Assembly: GCF_003473485.1 (NCBI RefSeq)
Contig: NC_053046.1
Span: 12,720,001 to 12,784,000, forward strand
Length of the DNA: 64,000 bases
Reading direction: 5' to 3'
Source: Medicago truncatula
Lineage: Eukaryota > Streptophyta > Magnoliopsida > Fabales > Fabaceae
Made by a program: the position numbers and the translations under genes. The notes under the pieces were generated by a model that was not told the origin of the DNA, ran no database searches, and was given only the letters and a program-made list of their open reading frames with translations. Each line of letters begins with the position of its first letter. The stretch's first letter is position 1. Shown piece by piece: positions 36,687-47,963 of this stretch.

Positions 36687-37265
36687 TGCGTCCGAGTAGG
36701 CATGGTAATGGGCGGGGTAGGAATGGAATTTACATTCTCCGTCCCCATATCATATTCTCAAGTACTTACCGGGTACCCTACCATACTCAACAAATATGAG
36801 AAATTAAATCTCATTCATGTTCCCGACAGGTTTGAGTATCCATGTTCCCCATCCTCATACTGAATATTTTTTTTTAATAAAAAAGAAGTATTTTTCAGCC
36901 ACAAACTCAATGTTGTATTGCATTATCCAGCAAAGAGATGATGACGATCAGTGACCGTTGGTGATAGAGAAGAGAGAGACCAAGGGTATGAGATGTGAAA
37001 GGAGAAGATAGAGGACTTAGAGATGTGAAATGAGAAGAGAAAGAACTTAAAGAAGTGAGTGTCGTTTGAAAGACTGAGACTTTGGTTGTACGAGTGAAAT
37101 GATTTAGGGTTTGAATTTCTATTTATGTAAAAAGAAAAGATAAATTGATTTTTTACATTTGAAGCATATTTAAGTATGAGTTCAAGATGAGTATTTATAT
37201 CTCTAATACCCGTCTCATATTCGTGTTTTAAAATTGAAGAAAACATAAACTCATATTTATACCCA
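36687..37265. mobile_element. One-ended relative of the hAT element at 40136
   Basis: Starts TAGGCATGGTAATGGGCGGGG, matching the inverted right end of the 40136-40651 element, and has the same CCCCATCC/ACCCGT-rich subterminal phrases. No matching far end or duplication was found. The open frame on the minus strand (36923-37246) lies in the element and is not a gene. Confidence 0.5.
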
Positions 37266-37475
37266 ATTAAATCAGAAAAAAATCGTAAATTTTAGTTTGG
37301 TTCGAACATATATCCATGCATATGTACTTTGTTGTCATGTTTACGGCGGAGTGCGAGATATTTTTACTTTTTTACCATAACTAAAATGAAACTAAGTAGA
37401 CAAGAAGTCCAAACCGTTACACAAAACGCGGTGTTTTGATTTCCCTCAACCCAATAGTCACTAACCTCATTTAAC

Positions 37476-37519
37476 TAACCGTGGTTAAACTTCCCACTAA
37501 TTATCTTAACCATGGTTAA
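37476..37519. promoter_or_regulatory. Twin palindromes upstream of the OCTOPUS-like gene
   Basis: TAACCGTGGTTA (37476-37487) and TTAACCATGGTTAA (37506-37519) are perfect or near-perfect palindromes built from GGTTAA half sites, 18 bases apart. Such half sites suit trihelix GT factors. They precede a CT-rich stretch and the transcript start area by 20-60 bases. Confidence 0.5.
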
Positions 37520-37535
37520 CTCTCCTCTCTTCTTC

Positions 37536-37546
37536 TTTTAAAAGCC
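37536..37546 (+). promoter_or_regulatory. Possible TATA-like element and pyrimidine patch
   Basis: CTTTTAAAAGC follows a CTCTCCTCTCTTCTTC pyrimidine patch and lies about 100 bases before the start codon. It is the only TATA-like candidate at a sensible distance. Confidence 0.35.
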
Positions 37547-37639
37547 TCACCCACTGAACGAAAACGAAAAAAAATCACAAAAATTCTCAAGAAAAACGGA
37601 GGAAAGAAAACAAAGAGAAGAAACTGAAGCAGAAAGAAA

Positions 37640-38335
37640 ATGGCGTTGTATCTCGACGAAGAAGAGATATGGAAATGTCTAAAACACCCTTCAAAGCGAA
37701 GGAAGATTGGTATTTGTCCAGTTTGTCTCCGTGAACGTCTCGCTGCTCTCTGTCCTGACTGCGCTAACGTGCGCCCGTGTTCTTGTTACGCTTCAACTTC
37801 ATCTTCTTCATCGGCGTCTTCATCGTTTTCTCGATTTTCCGTCACCGGCGACGGCGTCGGAGCGGTTGGTAAAGTTAACAATCTCATCGATCGTGAGCCT
37901 CCGCTACGACGCTCTCGGTCTATGGCGATTCCGTTTCTCCGATCGCGATCGAGATTCTCCGGCGCCGGCGGAGATAAAGAATTGGTACCTGATAGAGATT
38001 CTCCGGCGATTAACGGAAGCAAGTCAGCGAGGTCGTTTTGGTCAATTTTCAAGGCACATAAGAGTAACAGTAACAGAGGGAGTGAATCGGAGCGAGATTG
38101 GGAGATGAAGAAGGTGTTGACGGAGGAAATCGACGGTGATGTGAGTAGAAAGGCGGCGGTTATGGCTAGGTCAAGGTCGGTTGCTGTAACGGCGGTTTCT
38201 GCCGGTGACGGAGAATTTAGAGCGGCGCCACGTTCGAAGGGAAAGGGATGGTTCTTTCCGAGTCCGATGAAGGTTTTCCGGCAATCGAAAGCTTCTAAAG
38301 TTGTTCAGGAACGTTCTCCTTTGTATAGAGGTTGA
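37640..38335 (+). CDS. Cys/His-motif protein resembling the OCTOPUS (UPF0503/DUF740) N-terminus
   Basis: An intronless 231-residue frame. The N-terminus has a metal-binding-like pattern C13-x2-H16-x9-C26-x2-C29-x8-C38-x2-C41-x5-C47-x-C49 around CPVCLRERLAALCPDC, which recalls the CxxHP...CxxCLRERLAxL start of OCTOPUS proteins, polar membrane proteins of phloem development. After it come a Ser-rich low-complexity stretch (52-65), Arg/Ser motifs (RRSRSMAIP, 90-98), SFWSIFK (132-138) and a basic C-terminal motif KGWFFPSPMKVF. There is no signal peptide or membrane segment. It is much shorter than full OCTOPUS proteins, so it may belong to a short plant-specific relative. High local GC and codon bias against AT-rich flanks support a real gene. 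Start chosen because the conserved motif begins 10 residues later and an A-rich leader (GAAAGAAA) precedes it. Confidence 0.85.
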   Translation: MALYLDEEEIWKCLKHPSKRRKIGICPVCLRERLAALCPDCANVRPCSCYASTSSSSSASSSFSRFSVTGDGVGAVGKVNNLIDREPPLRRSRSMAIPFLRSRSRFSGAGGDKELVPDRDSPAINGSKSARSFWSIFKAHKSNSNRGSESERDWEMKKVLTEEIDGDVSRKAAVMARSRSVAVTAVSAGDGEFRAAPRSKGKGWFFPSPMKVFRQSKASKVVQERSPLYRG

Positions 38336-40056
38336 AATTGAAATGAAATTTTGTAGATTATTGATATAATCAAAAATAGTAACAATAACTCTTACTATTA
38401 ACACAAATATATTAATTTTTGTTTTATCTTTATGATGTTAATCTTCATTCTGATTCTACTGTTTTATGCCTCAAAGAAATGTAGAAGTTGTAAATTTAAA
38501 AAGTATGAAAATCATGAAACTATTTTATTTCAGTTACGAGCTTATGATTTTAATTATTTTTGACTAATTTTTTAAGTTATTTTTTAATTAGGGGTTTGTC
38601 TTAACTCTATCTTTAAAATCATGCTCCCTTCTTGTGTTTTACACTTTTACTAATTACTCATTGAATTAAGTGTCAATTTTATTTTTAAGCTATTGTCGCA
38701 TACAGCTATTTAGTTTTTCAGTCAATTGTTTTGAATGTCTGTTAATAAGACTTTAACATATAAAAAGGGATTAATGTAGCCCTAAATAGGAAAAAAAATG
38801 TATCGTTAAACTCTTCAATTCAATCATTTAGTTCCTAATCTCATCTTTTCTCTTATTTTCAAACTGCATAAAAATAAGCTTTTAAATGTTGACGAAATTG
38901 GCATGGATCAAGATTAGGGATGGGAAATTGAATCTAGATACATCGTATTCTTTTGGTGTTGGACTCAGGCATACGATTGCGTGAGTCCGATGCAACCCTT
39001 AATAGAAGATGTGTAGAGTTTTTTTAGTGCAATGCTGGGTAGGGTATGCACTTTTTTCATGATTTTTTTTGCTTATCAAAGTAAAATTTCAACATTGAAG
39101 ACCAAAATAGTTTTTATCCTACTTAGGAACTATACTATTGATATACTAGAGACTATGGACCAACCTCTAAATTAGCATGCCTATTAAAAGGGATTGAGAT
39201 TGCATTCTGTGAAAGACATATCCAAAACCGGTATAAGATTTTAAGTTCGGTATTTTAGATTTTAAAAATATTAAAATATGTATTAAATTTGAACTGGCGA
39301 TCTCACTCCAACGACTAGAGATATATCGATTGCCTGATTGCAAACTTTACTCATAAAATTAAATGGGAGGTATGAATGTGTATGTCAAATGCTTTGTTAT
39401 TTCATTGAAGACTATAATATAAATAGTTTTCAATACAATTAATCAAATTGATACGCTGGCTATTAATTGAGGATTTGCTCTTTGCAATGGTCCAAGGCAT
39501 TAGTGCGTGATGCTATGATTATGAAGGTTCTTTAACGGAATTGGTATTTTAATTATTAATTGTTGATTTGCTTGTAACGGTTCCAAAACATTAATTTGTT
39601 CTTAATTAACATTTCCTCCGGGCCTCATCAAATCTGATTTCCATTAAAAAAGGGACCAAATAATTGGATGAAGAATAGTTTAAGGACCTTCTATAAACTT
39701 ATTTCAAAAGAAAAGAAGAACCAACTGTTAATTAGGGGACATGATTAGGCTGCACTGTGCTACTTGGTTTAACTGCCTTATAATTCATGCAAATGATTGT
39801 TATTTGATATGTTTGGTCCCACTTAACATGTGGTTTCAGTCTTATTAATCATAGAATGATTATTGTATCTATAATTTTTCGCTTGGGTATTAGAGAGTGA
39901 AGACTTTGGTCCTGACTCCTGTTTCATTTTTGGAATCTGTTTTCTAAGTTGTTGATTCATATATGATCTAACGATAGGACAAATCCCATTGCACAAGACA
40001 TACGATATGTTTTGCATTATGTGTAATGTCGTTTTTATCATCGGATCAATGAATGA
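38336..40056. other. 3' flank; no further gene seen
   Basis: The first 100-200 bases probably form the 3' UTR of the upstream gene. The rest is AT-rich without a supported gene. Confidence 0.5.
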
Positions 40057-40059
40057 TAG

Positions 40060-40898
40060 GTTAAATTACAGCAGAGGTTTTTAAGTTTGATGTTTGTAAT
40101 AGATTGATTTTTAAGTTATTTTGATCACACATAAGTAGACATGGCAACAAATTCCGTGTACATGGGCACCCGCCCAAACCAACCCCGATTTGACAGGTTT
40201 TCCCCGATTTGACTGAGTTTGGGTTTTCTCCGATTTCAAAATACGGGTACGGGACGGATAACGGAGATATATGTACCCACCTCGAACCCATACCCAAACC
40301 CTACCCGAATGTAGAAATGTCATATTTTTCATTTTTATAAAGAACTTTCATTGATAGTTAGAGGAGCAACCGAATTATTCGGTAAGAAAATGTTAAAATG
40401 AACGCAAATTGTTGGATAATGCATTACAATATTACCATTGAAGCTTAAAAAAACTCTTTTTTTATCAAAAAAATTAGATTCACTACGGGGACGGGGATGA
40501 GGCAGGAATACCCGAACCCATTGGGGACGAGGATGAGATTCAATTTCTTATCCCCGTCGGATATGGGTAGGGTAACGGGTAAGTATATGGGAGTAGGGGA
40601 TAGGATGGGGAAGACAAAACCCGTCCCCACCCCGCCCCATTGCCATACCTACACATAAGTCCTTTAAAATTGTAAAAGTTTTCAATTTAGTCCTTCTATC
40701 ACATCATCGTTTTGGTTAACAGAATGACTAAATTGAAAACGTTTACAAACTTAAAAAGACTTTATGCGTGACCAAAATAACTTAAAAGATCAATATGTTA
40801 GAAATCTCAAACTTAAAGGACTTATGTGTGACAAAAATAACTTAAATGACTAACCTATTATAAAGCTCAAATTTAAAGAACCCTTGATATAATTTAAC
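40060..40898. mobile_element. Foldback element interrupted by an hAT insertion
   Basis: GTTAAATTACAGCAGAGGTTTTTAAG... at left matches, inverted, GTTAAATTATATCAAGGGTTCTTTAAA... at right for about 75 bp up to CACACATAAG. The insertion at 40136-40651 splits the left arm. No clear flanking duplication. Confidence 0.7.
40136..40651. mobile_element. hAT-type MITE (516 bp)
   Basis: Ends TAGACATGGCAA and (inverse) TAGGTATGGCAA with an exact 8-bp duplication CACATAAG at 40128-40135 and 40652-40659. Internal sequence is rich in CCCGAACCC/GGGGACGGGG phrases. Short open frames on the minus strand are by-products of these repeats. Confidence 0.85.
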
Positions 40899-40933
40899 TT
40901 AAATGATACCATTAAACTATCCGAAGTAATATA

Positions 40934-41752
40934 GGGTCTGTTTGGGAAACCCCAAAAAAGAGCTTTTAGCTTTTAGCTTATAGCTTATAAGCTCGTTTGA
41001 CAAAAAAAGCTCTGTTTGGTAACACTTTTTCACCATGAGCTTATAGCTTATTTCACGAGCTTATAAGCTATTTTTCAGAAGCTATTCCAAGTAGCATTTG
41101 AGCTTATAGCTTATATCTTCTCACTTTTTCTTCCAATTTTACCCTTATTATTTCATTTAAATTGTATTTTTATCCATTATAATTTTAATAATAAGCTACG
41201 TAATAAAGACTACCATCCCTTTATTCCAATTTTTGTATATATATCAGCTGACCTTTTTTTTTTTTTTTTTGAAAAATATATACCTTCTTTTTTTTTTTAC
41301 GAAACAAAATACTATTATTCTATTAGTGTTACTTTTTTTTTTTTTTAGGTAAGTGTTATTTTCTTTATTCTCTGTTATTAATATTACTCTATTAGTGCTA
41401 CCTTTTTTTTTGTTTTTGAGGTAAATGTTATTTTCTTTATAAAGTGGAAACACTTAAATGATAATAAATATAAGATAAAATTTTAGTGAATAAAATTTAA
41501 TTTAATTTATAATACATAGGATATATTAAATTAATAAATTTAAAGTATTTTTTTAAAGAAAAATTAGTTTACAAAATTACAAATACTTAAATTAATGATA
41601 TAATTTTTATTATGAATTAAGAATACCTTTTATGTCATTTTACATTTATCAGCTAGTTGAACCGCTATTTTTACCAAACACTTCAGTTAACTTATCAGCT
41701 AAAAGCTATCAGCTAGCTTATCAGCTATCCGCTATTTTTACCAAACAGAGCC
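40934..41752. mobile_element. Palindrome-rich MITE (819 bp)
   Basis: Ends GGGTCTGTTTGG and (inverse) GGCTCTGTTTGG, flanked by ATA on both sides. Subterminal regions are clusters of AGCTTATAGCTTATAAGCT and AAAAGCTATCAGCTAGCTTATCAGC. A T-rich tandem repeat lies inside at 41255-41450. Confidence 0.65.
41255..41450. repeat. T-rich tandem repeat with TATTAGTG-TAC and GTTATTTTCTTTAT phrases
   Basis: Three rough units combine a T12 run, ATTAGTGTTAC and GTAAGTGTTATTTTCTTTAT. It lies in the MITE interior and creates a false Lys-rich minus-strand frame. Confidence 0.6.
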
Positions 41753-41759
41753 ATAAGAT

Positions 41760-42424
41760 TTAATGATTAAATGATACAAAAATAAGTTTCATATGAAACA
41801 ATATTTATTTGCTCGTGTATACTCTTCATAATGAAATATAAGTAAATATGATAGTTTCCTTAAAAGAAAGAAAAAAGTAAATAGAATAGTTGAAATATAA
41901 ATGTGGATAAAAATTTAGTTCATATATTCTTTAAAAAAAAAAAATTAGTTCATATATATTGAATTTTTAACTACTATTTTAGTTTATATTTCATCGCGAA
42001 TGGAATATTAATTACAAAATTTTCAAGGGCATAGCAAATCATTTTGTTAAGTTAATGTATTAATCATGAATGGAAAGGACGGGTATATAGTCTTTCATCA
42101 AAATAGAGTAACTGGTTGGTTGTACTTGGGCACATGAGAATGTAGTGGAATATGGTATACTATTGATTAGTTTTTTATACTAATTGGTTTAATGTTTATG
42201 CAGTCAGAGTAATGCTAAAAAATTGTCTCATTAATAAAGAGATAAAATAATTTTAATCTTGATGTTTAAACATCCCTAAAACAAAAAACTTATTTAAAAC
42301 TATTCCCTAAAAAAAACTTATTTTAAACTATCATATGGACGTATGCGCTGTTCATTGAAAACATAATGCTTAAATTAAATTATTATTTTTTTTTGAAGAT
42401 TTTAGATTTAAATATATTTTAGAT
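41760..42424. other. No gene seen
   Basis: AT-rich sequence between the MITE and the LINE target site. Confidence 0.55.
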
Positions 42425-42457
42425 ATTATTAAGATATCATTTTTTTAGAAAAGAAAT

Positions 42458-42965
42458 TCATTGTATTTCATTAGCTATCAAATTCCATATAGACGACAGT
42501 ACATCATCATAAACATGAGAGCTAGCATGTGATGGGGTTACCTCTGCTAATTTATGAACGACCCCATTAGGTTGCTTCCTTTTGAACCCAACATGAGAGT
42601 TCTGAAAACTATTGTCAAACAACAATCTACAAGCATATATAATACATCCAAATTCACTATTACCAATTATATATGACTTAAAATGATCTACGATTCTTTT
42701 AGAATCAAGTGCAAAATTCGCATTATCAAAATGAAGAGCAACCATCCATTTCAACGTTTTGCGAAGGCCAACAACCTCTCTCACATCAACATCAAGTAGG
42801 GGAGAGAAGATGTATGCCTTTGCGATAACAAACTCACATGTATCATTGCGAAGACATATTCCAATACCCACCATGTTTAGGGATGAGGAAAATGAGGCAT
42901 CAATATTACATTTGTACCTGCCACGTGCAAGTTTCGTTCATTCCACCACATCGCTGCTACTAGGA
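42458..42965 (-). pseudogene. LINE RNase H-like domain (RVT_3 type)
   Basis: The 138-codon frame contains VGIGICLRNDTCEFVIAKA, VDVREVVGLRKTLKW and LDSKRIVDHFK, the core of the plant LINE RNase H fold. Its C-terminus is altered (VHKLAEV in place of VAHxLAR). Confidence 0.85.
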
Positions 42966-44195
42966 CCATTTGTTGAATATAGGAGTTTGTTGTTCTTTGA
43001 GATTTAATACATTGTGATGCTCACCAATCCTCTAGGAGATGTGTTCCACGCTCGACAACCTGCATGCTCGTCACATTTTGTTGCTGCCACAGTTTCAAGT
43101 TCATGCGCTTTCACAAACTCCACATAATCGTGACAAACAGTTCACTTTGGGCCGAGGGTAATTGGTGAAGAAGGGAAAATATCAAGGCATCCATATTATA
43201 ATTTTTGCGAAGAGTTCTATCAATTGTGTCCCATAAATGAACAACACACCAAGCTTGAATAACACATGGACATTCCAACAACACACAAATGTTATCTTCA
43301 TAATTACTACCACAAAGAACACAATCAACCGAGCAATGTACCTCTCAGCTACTAAGGCACGTACACGTGGGGAAACAACACCAACACACACGCTACACAA
43401 AATTTGTAATCTTGGGTGGAACCTTCAATTTCCAAATCAAGTTCCACTGACCCGGTATATGCGAATAGGAGTTATCTGCAATTTCATTCACGCAAACACG
43501 GTATGCACTACAGACATAATAACTAGAGTTTGGAGAGGAGTATTCAATATAAGTTGGATACTGTGGTGATAAAAAAGATTATAAATTAAATAAAAATTCC
43601 ACACCTTTGCCGATGGTTCAATGATATCATGGACTTTGACATGAGATAGAGGCGCGCACATAGGACTATCAGTGGCAATAGAGTGTCCATCTTTGAGCCA
43701 AGGTGCGCCTAGTAATGGAATGTTATCGCCTGACCCAATCCACCATCTTGCACCCTGTTTCACCACCATTTTAGCACTAAAAATACTTTGCCCGACATAA
43801 CTGAGATTAGTTCCAAGTCTAGAACTCAGAAGACTAGCAGTATCAATGTGGAACTTCCATCTCTATTTACTGAGCATGGCCACATTGAAAGACTTGAGGT
43901 CCTTAAATCCCATTCCTCCAAAGTTTTTATAAACATGTAGCCTTTCTAAAGATAACCAATGCACAACTCTTTTCGTGAAGTCACCATGTCCCCACCAGAA
44001 AACATTAATCATTTTTCTACATCATCAATTAATTTATTCGGTGAAAGATAGATACTCATCACATATGAGGGAATAAATTGGAGTACCGATTTGATCATGA
44101 ATTCTCTTCCGGCTTTGGATAGACACTTGCTTCTCCAGAAATTAATTGTGTGCCAAATACGATCCTTCATAAAGCCAAACGTAGCCCCTTTGCTT

Positions 44196-44807
44196 CTACT
44201 GATTGAGGTATTTGCCGGTACCCATAACAGCTCGAACATCCAAAGTTGTCGTGATAAAATCCTTCAAAGGGGCTGATACGTTGTGGTTGTAGTAAACTTC
44301 AGATTTAGGGAGATTAATTGCTTGGCTAGAGACTGCCTCATATATTTCAAGGATATGTTTCATCATGTGCGCTTCTATTTCATTTAGCCAAAAAAACAAG
44401 AAACAATCATCTGCAAATAAAAGGTGAGAAATAACGGGAGCATTAGTACATATAGATATGTCATGCATATCCTCTCTCCATTCACCTTTGTGGATAAGAG
44501 CTAAGTGACCCTCTGCACACAAGATAAATAGGTAAGGCGAGAGAGGGTCACCTTGTCTGAGTCCCCTGCCAAGAAATATAGGTCCCACCGACTCATTATT
44601 AACAATCACAGAATAATCATCCGTTTCGACACACATCATAATCCACCTAACCCAACGATTTGCAAATTCCAGTTTTTGCATGACCTCTTTGAGATATAGC
44701 CGGTCAATACAGACATAGCCCTTGCCGATGTACAACTTCAGCGCTACATTCTTATCCCTACTACGTTTGCTGATTTTCATATGATGGACAACTTCAATAA
44801 CAATCAT
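44196..44807 (-). pseudogene. LINE reverse transcriptase, C-terminal half
   Basis: A 203-codon open stretch with RT block motifs QGDPLSPYLF and FADDCFLFF (the catalytic A/D-D box). It starts at the LINE truncation point, so there is no true start codon, and it leaves frame near 44200 where the ISRSKGATFGF linker continues in another frame. Confidence 0.9.
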
Positions 44808-45244
44808 AACATTATTAAGATATCGTTAAAATTTATAATTTATAATTTATATTTCTGTTTAGAATATTTTTAGAATTTCTTTTATGTTTAGATATATGAT
44901 TTTTTTTAAAAAGAAATTTAAATATATGATTTAGAATTATGTTTTGTATTTGACTTTTATTTTATATATAAAGTCTGTCATTTTTTTTTAATAAGAGTCT
45001 TCTTTGTATGAAAATATATCTGTGATAATTTCTTAATCACAAAGACACTAAAAACCCATCAATGTTTATTTTATACAATTTATTTATTTATTGGTCGACC
45101 TAAAGTTTTTCAAAGATTTGGATTAATTTAATCCATGATCGAGGTTGAATAGTTCAACTGATTTATGCTAAAAAGTAAAGATTTGAAGGTCATGAGTTCA
45201 AACCCGAAAAAAGAGAAAAAATAATCAAACAATTAATTACAACG

Positions 45245-45580
45245 GATGGGAGTTTATGACTTTTGAATTGGATTGCCAGACGTCGGTGACATCTCTAACA
45301 GCTAGTCATCATGGAACTTTTGAATTTTCTATTATTGTTTCTCATATTATTTTTGAGTTAGTTTTACATTTCAATTTTAAGATGAAGTTTATTCGACGAC
45401 AAGCGAATATGGTTGCTCATACCTTAGCGAGGGCGGCCCGTTCTTGATCTAGTCACCATGTTTGTGAGATTTCTCCTACTTGTAATGAACAATTATTGAT
45501 TAATGATATTAGTTAAACTTGTTTCGTTCGAAATAACATAAGAACTAATTACAAATATTTTTCATTAAAAAAAAAAGCAA
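45245..45580 (+). pseudogene. 3' end of a second, mostly lost LINE
   Basis: FELDCQTSVTSL and KFIRRQANMVAHTLARAARS (45255-45447) are the last third of the same RNase H family, followed by INDIS-type LINE ending and an A10 tail (about 45570-45579). Only the terminal ~330 bp is present. Confidence 0.8.
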
Positions 45581-45922
45581 TCACTTGCCTTTGTTTAATG
45601 AGGAGGTATGTTTCTTTATATCTCTATTTTCATTACTTATCTCTTTTATTACTCTCTCATCACATTTTTTATGCTATGTTTCATTTTCTTTCTTACACTT
45701 CACCTATATGAATACTATGATACAAAATCAATTGTCATCTAGGACTGAATTCTGAGTTGTAAATGTGGAAATTTTGAATAGAAGCCTAAGAACAGTGAGA
45801 ACTTTAAAGTTTTGGAAGACTGTCACTTCATGTGAAGCGGAAACCTTAACATGATTTGCATCTTTGACCCCACACCTAACAATTGAATCCAATCTTTGCG
45901 ATGAAGATGCTATAAAATAAAT

Positions 45923-46105
45923 GAGTAGTGATATTTGAACAACCATTTTCAACAATTTTTGTGACAACTTCTTTTCTCTTTCTTTTCATTGGTCAAAAAC
46001 AATGGAGAGAGAAAAAGGAAGAGAGAGAATAAAAACATAATGTGAATATGAGAGATAAAGTTGTCAAAAAGTTGTCACAAATTGGTTGTACAAATATCAT
46101 TTCTC
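45923..46105. mobile_element. Mutator-like MITE (183 bp)
   Basis: GAGTAGTGATATTTGAACAACC and (inverse) GAGAAATGATATTTGTACAACC extend as inverted arms for about 60 bp. The flanking 9-bp duplication AAAATAAAT (45914-45922, 46106-46114) is exact. Nine bases is the Mutator signature. Confidence 0.85.
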
Positions 46106-46114
46106 AAAATAAAT

Positions 46115-47753
46115 ATTGGTTATGAACATTTTCGCCTTTAATAAGTCATTTCTAAATGCTAGGGAAAAATGTAGCACCTTATTTTTGAGTCATGTGGTAT
46201 ATGTGGTCTATGTGCTCATTGTTAGATGTTTATTATTTTTGGAAGGATTGATAATCAATTATAATGCTCATTTTTAATCGATTAAGTAGTGAGTTTGATC
46301 AATTAAATCGTGTTTGTATAAGTATTCTTATGTTAAATCGACCAATTCAAATATGCGCGTGAAAGAAACACAATTTTAATCTATGGGGTCTTCATTCAAA
46401 TTAACATTAAACATAGTTGTTTATTTCAAAAGTGGGAAAACCTATAAGTAATGAGAACTCAAAGTTATGAGAGACCGTCACTCTGGCTGCTTCACTTGAA
46501 GTGAAAACCTTAACATAATCTATGTTGGTGGCAAGTTTGAGTTAAAAGCTCCACATTTAATGAAAAGATGAATGTTGATCGGTATATATATGAGATGATC
46601 AATATGTTGAATGTCTTAAGTTTTTTTGGTAAAGATGTAATGTTAAATTTTTGTGTTGGTACTCTTAACTCGATGTCATAATTTAGCTACAAAACTTTCC
46701 GAATATGCGGATTCAATTTATCTAAAATGTGATGAAAAGAATCACTAATAACATGTCATTATTTTATTTCTCTAAAGAAAAGGAATGTAGAAGAAGCATT
46801 CATGGATGGAGTTATTCTAGGGCAATTATTTTGTTCTCATTTTTTTACTTGTCAAAGCTAGATATAGTGGATCCCATTAACATTTGACAAAATGTGACCA
46901 ATCATTCTTAGGGAATGAAAAGCACTCATGGATTCCAACCATAGTACGTGCTATAATTTATCAATTGCAAAGGAAGTCATTCCCGCAATTATTTCCTTTG
47001 GCAAACTCTATTGTCCAAGTTATCTTCACCAAACAACCGTACCCACAACAATTCTCTTTTTCTCCCTCAAGGAAGACCACAAAATATCTAGGAGAAAGAA
47101 CATAAAATCAACAATAATAATAACATCCTCGTGCATGATTTAGAGGACACATATTTATGCATGATCCCAAAACCAAAAGGGGGAAGTACTACACAGACCT
47201 TTTGCAGTGAATGGTAACTTTCAATCATTGAACCCGCCAAAACAAACAAGGCAAAGTGATCGAGGGCTATATTATTCATAGGTACAAGCCAAAAGGAAGG
47301 GTTTTATTTTTTTCTTTTATTCGAAATATAATTTTTGATGTTCTACTATTGCTAATTTGCTACACAAATTCAAAAATAAACACAATTCTATGAACTTAAA
47401 TTATTTGTACTTACTTTGTTTCTAGGATGTAGTGTAGTTCAAATGGTTGAGTCGAAACATTTGATTAAGTTTGTGAAAGAAATCCAAAATTATAATTACT
47501 AATATTACACACTATAACAATTGTATATAAAAAATAACAAGTATCTTGACACTTCTAATTTCTCAAAGACATTCAACACCTTGTTTTCTCTCTGTATCTT
47601 TATTTTTATCAGATCACCAATCATATCACATATATACCACACCATCTTCTCTATTACACCATCTTCTCTATTTTTTATTCTCTCTCAAAATGTATAGGTA
47701 TATGAATGTCCAAATAACCATATTCAATGACTATGTGATGATCCAAAATTATG
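46115..47753. other. No gene seen
   Basis: AT-rich sequence. Overlapping open frames around 46884-47143 have no recognisable domain and no splice context. CT-rich runs lie at 47560-47690. Confidence 0.5.
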
Positions 47754-47761
47754 GTCCAAAA

Positions 47762-47955
47762 CATGAGTAATTCTTGGGTGGACACAAGAATTTGGATACT
47801 CCATTTAGTTACACACATAAAAAGACAAAAAGTATAAAAAAAAAAAAATTAAATAATAATTAATTTCCAAATGATTATAGCATATTTACTTTTTTTATGT
47901 GTGTGATCAAATGAAGTATCCAAATTCTTGTGTCCATTCAAGAATTATCCCATAC
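47762..47955. mobile_element. Foldback MITE (about 194 bp), hAT-like
   Basis: TAATTCTTGGGTGGACACAAG... and its inverse pair for about 60 bp with CACACATAAAAA inside each arm. Flanks GTCCAAAA (47754-47761) and CTCCAAAA (47956-47963) differ at one base, consistent with an 8-bp duplication. Confidence 0.7.
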
Positions 47956-47963
47956 CTCCAAAA

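Larger units (their letters stand above)
42439..44810 (-). mobile_element. 5'-truncated L1-type LINE with 14-bp target duplication
   Basis: Flanked by an exact duplication ATTATTAAGATATC (42425-42438 and 44811-44824) and ending in a short A7 tail on the minus strand (42440-42446). In order on the minus strand it holds the C-terminal half of reverse transcriptase (GLRQGDPLSPYLFILC and LLFADDCFLFF, 44807-44196), the post-RT linker (RSKGATFGFMKDRIW, 44239-44009), a cysteine-rich segment (43450-43100; CPCVIQAW in a shifted frame) and an RNase H-like domain (42960-42458). The N-terminal endonuclease and first half of RT are missing. Several frameshifts separate the pieces. Confidence 0.93.

Noticed and set aside
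36923..37246. 107-codon minus-strand frame
   Set aside because: Lies in an hAT-related repeat with low-complexity Phe/Ser content and no family resemblance.
37707..38108. 133-codon plus-strand frame and overlapping minus-strand frames
   Set aside because: Shadows of the OCTOPUS-like gene in other frames.
46884..47143. Overlapping 71-73 codon frames as a gene
   Set aside because: No domain, low-complexity ends and two frames equally open, as expected by chance.
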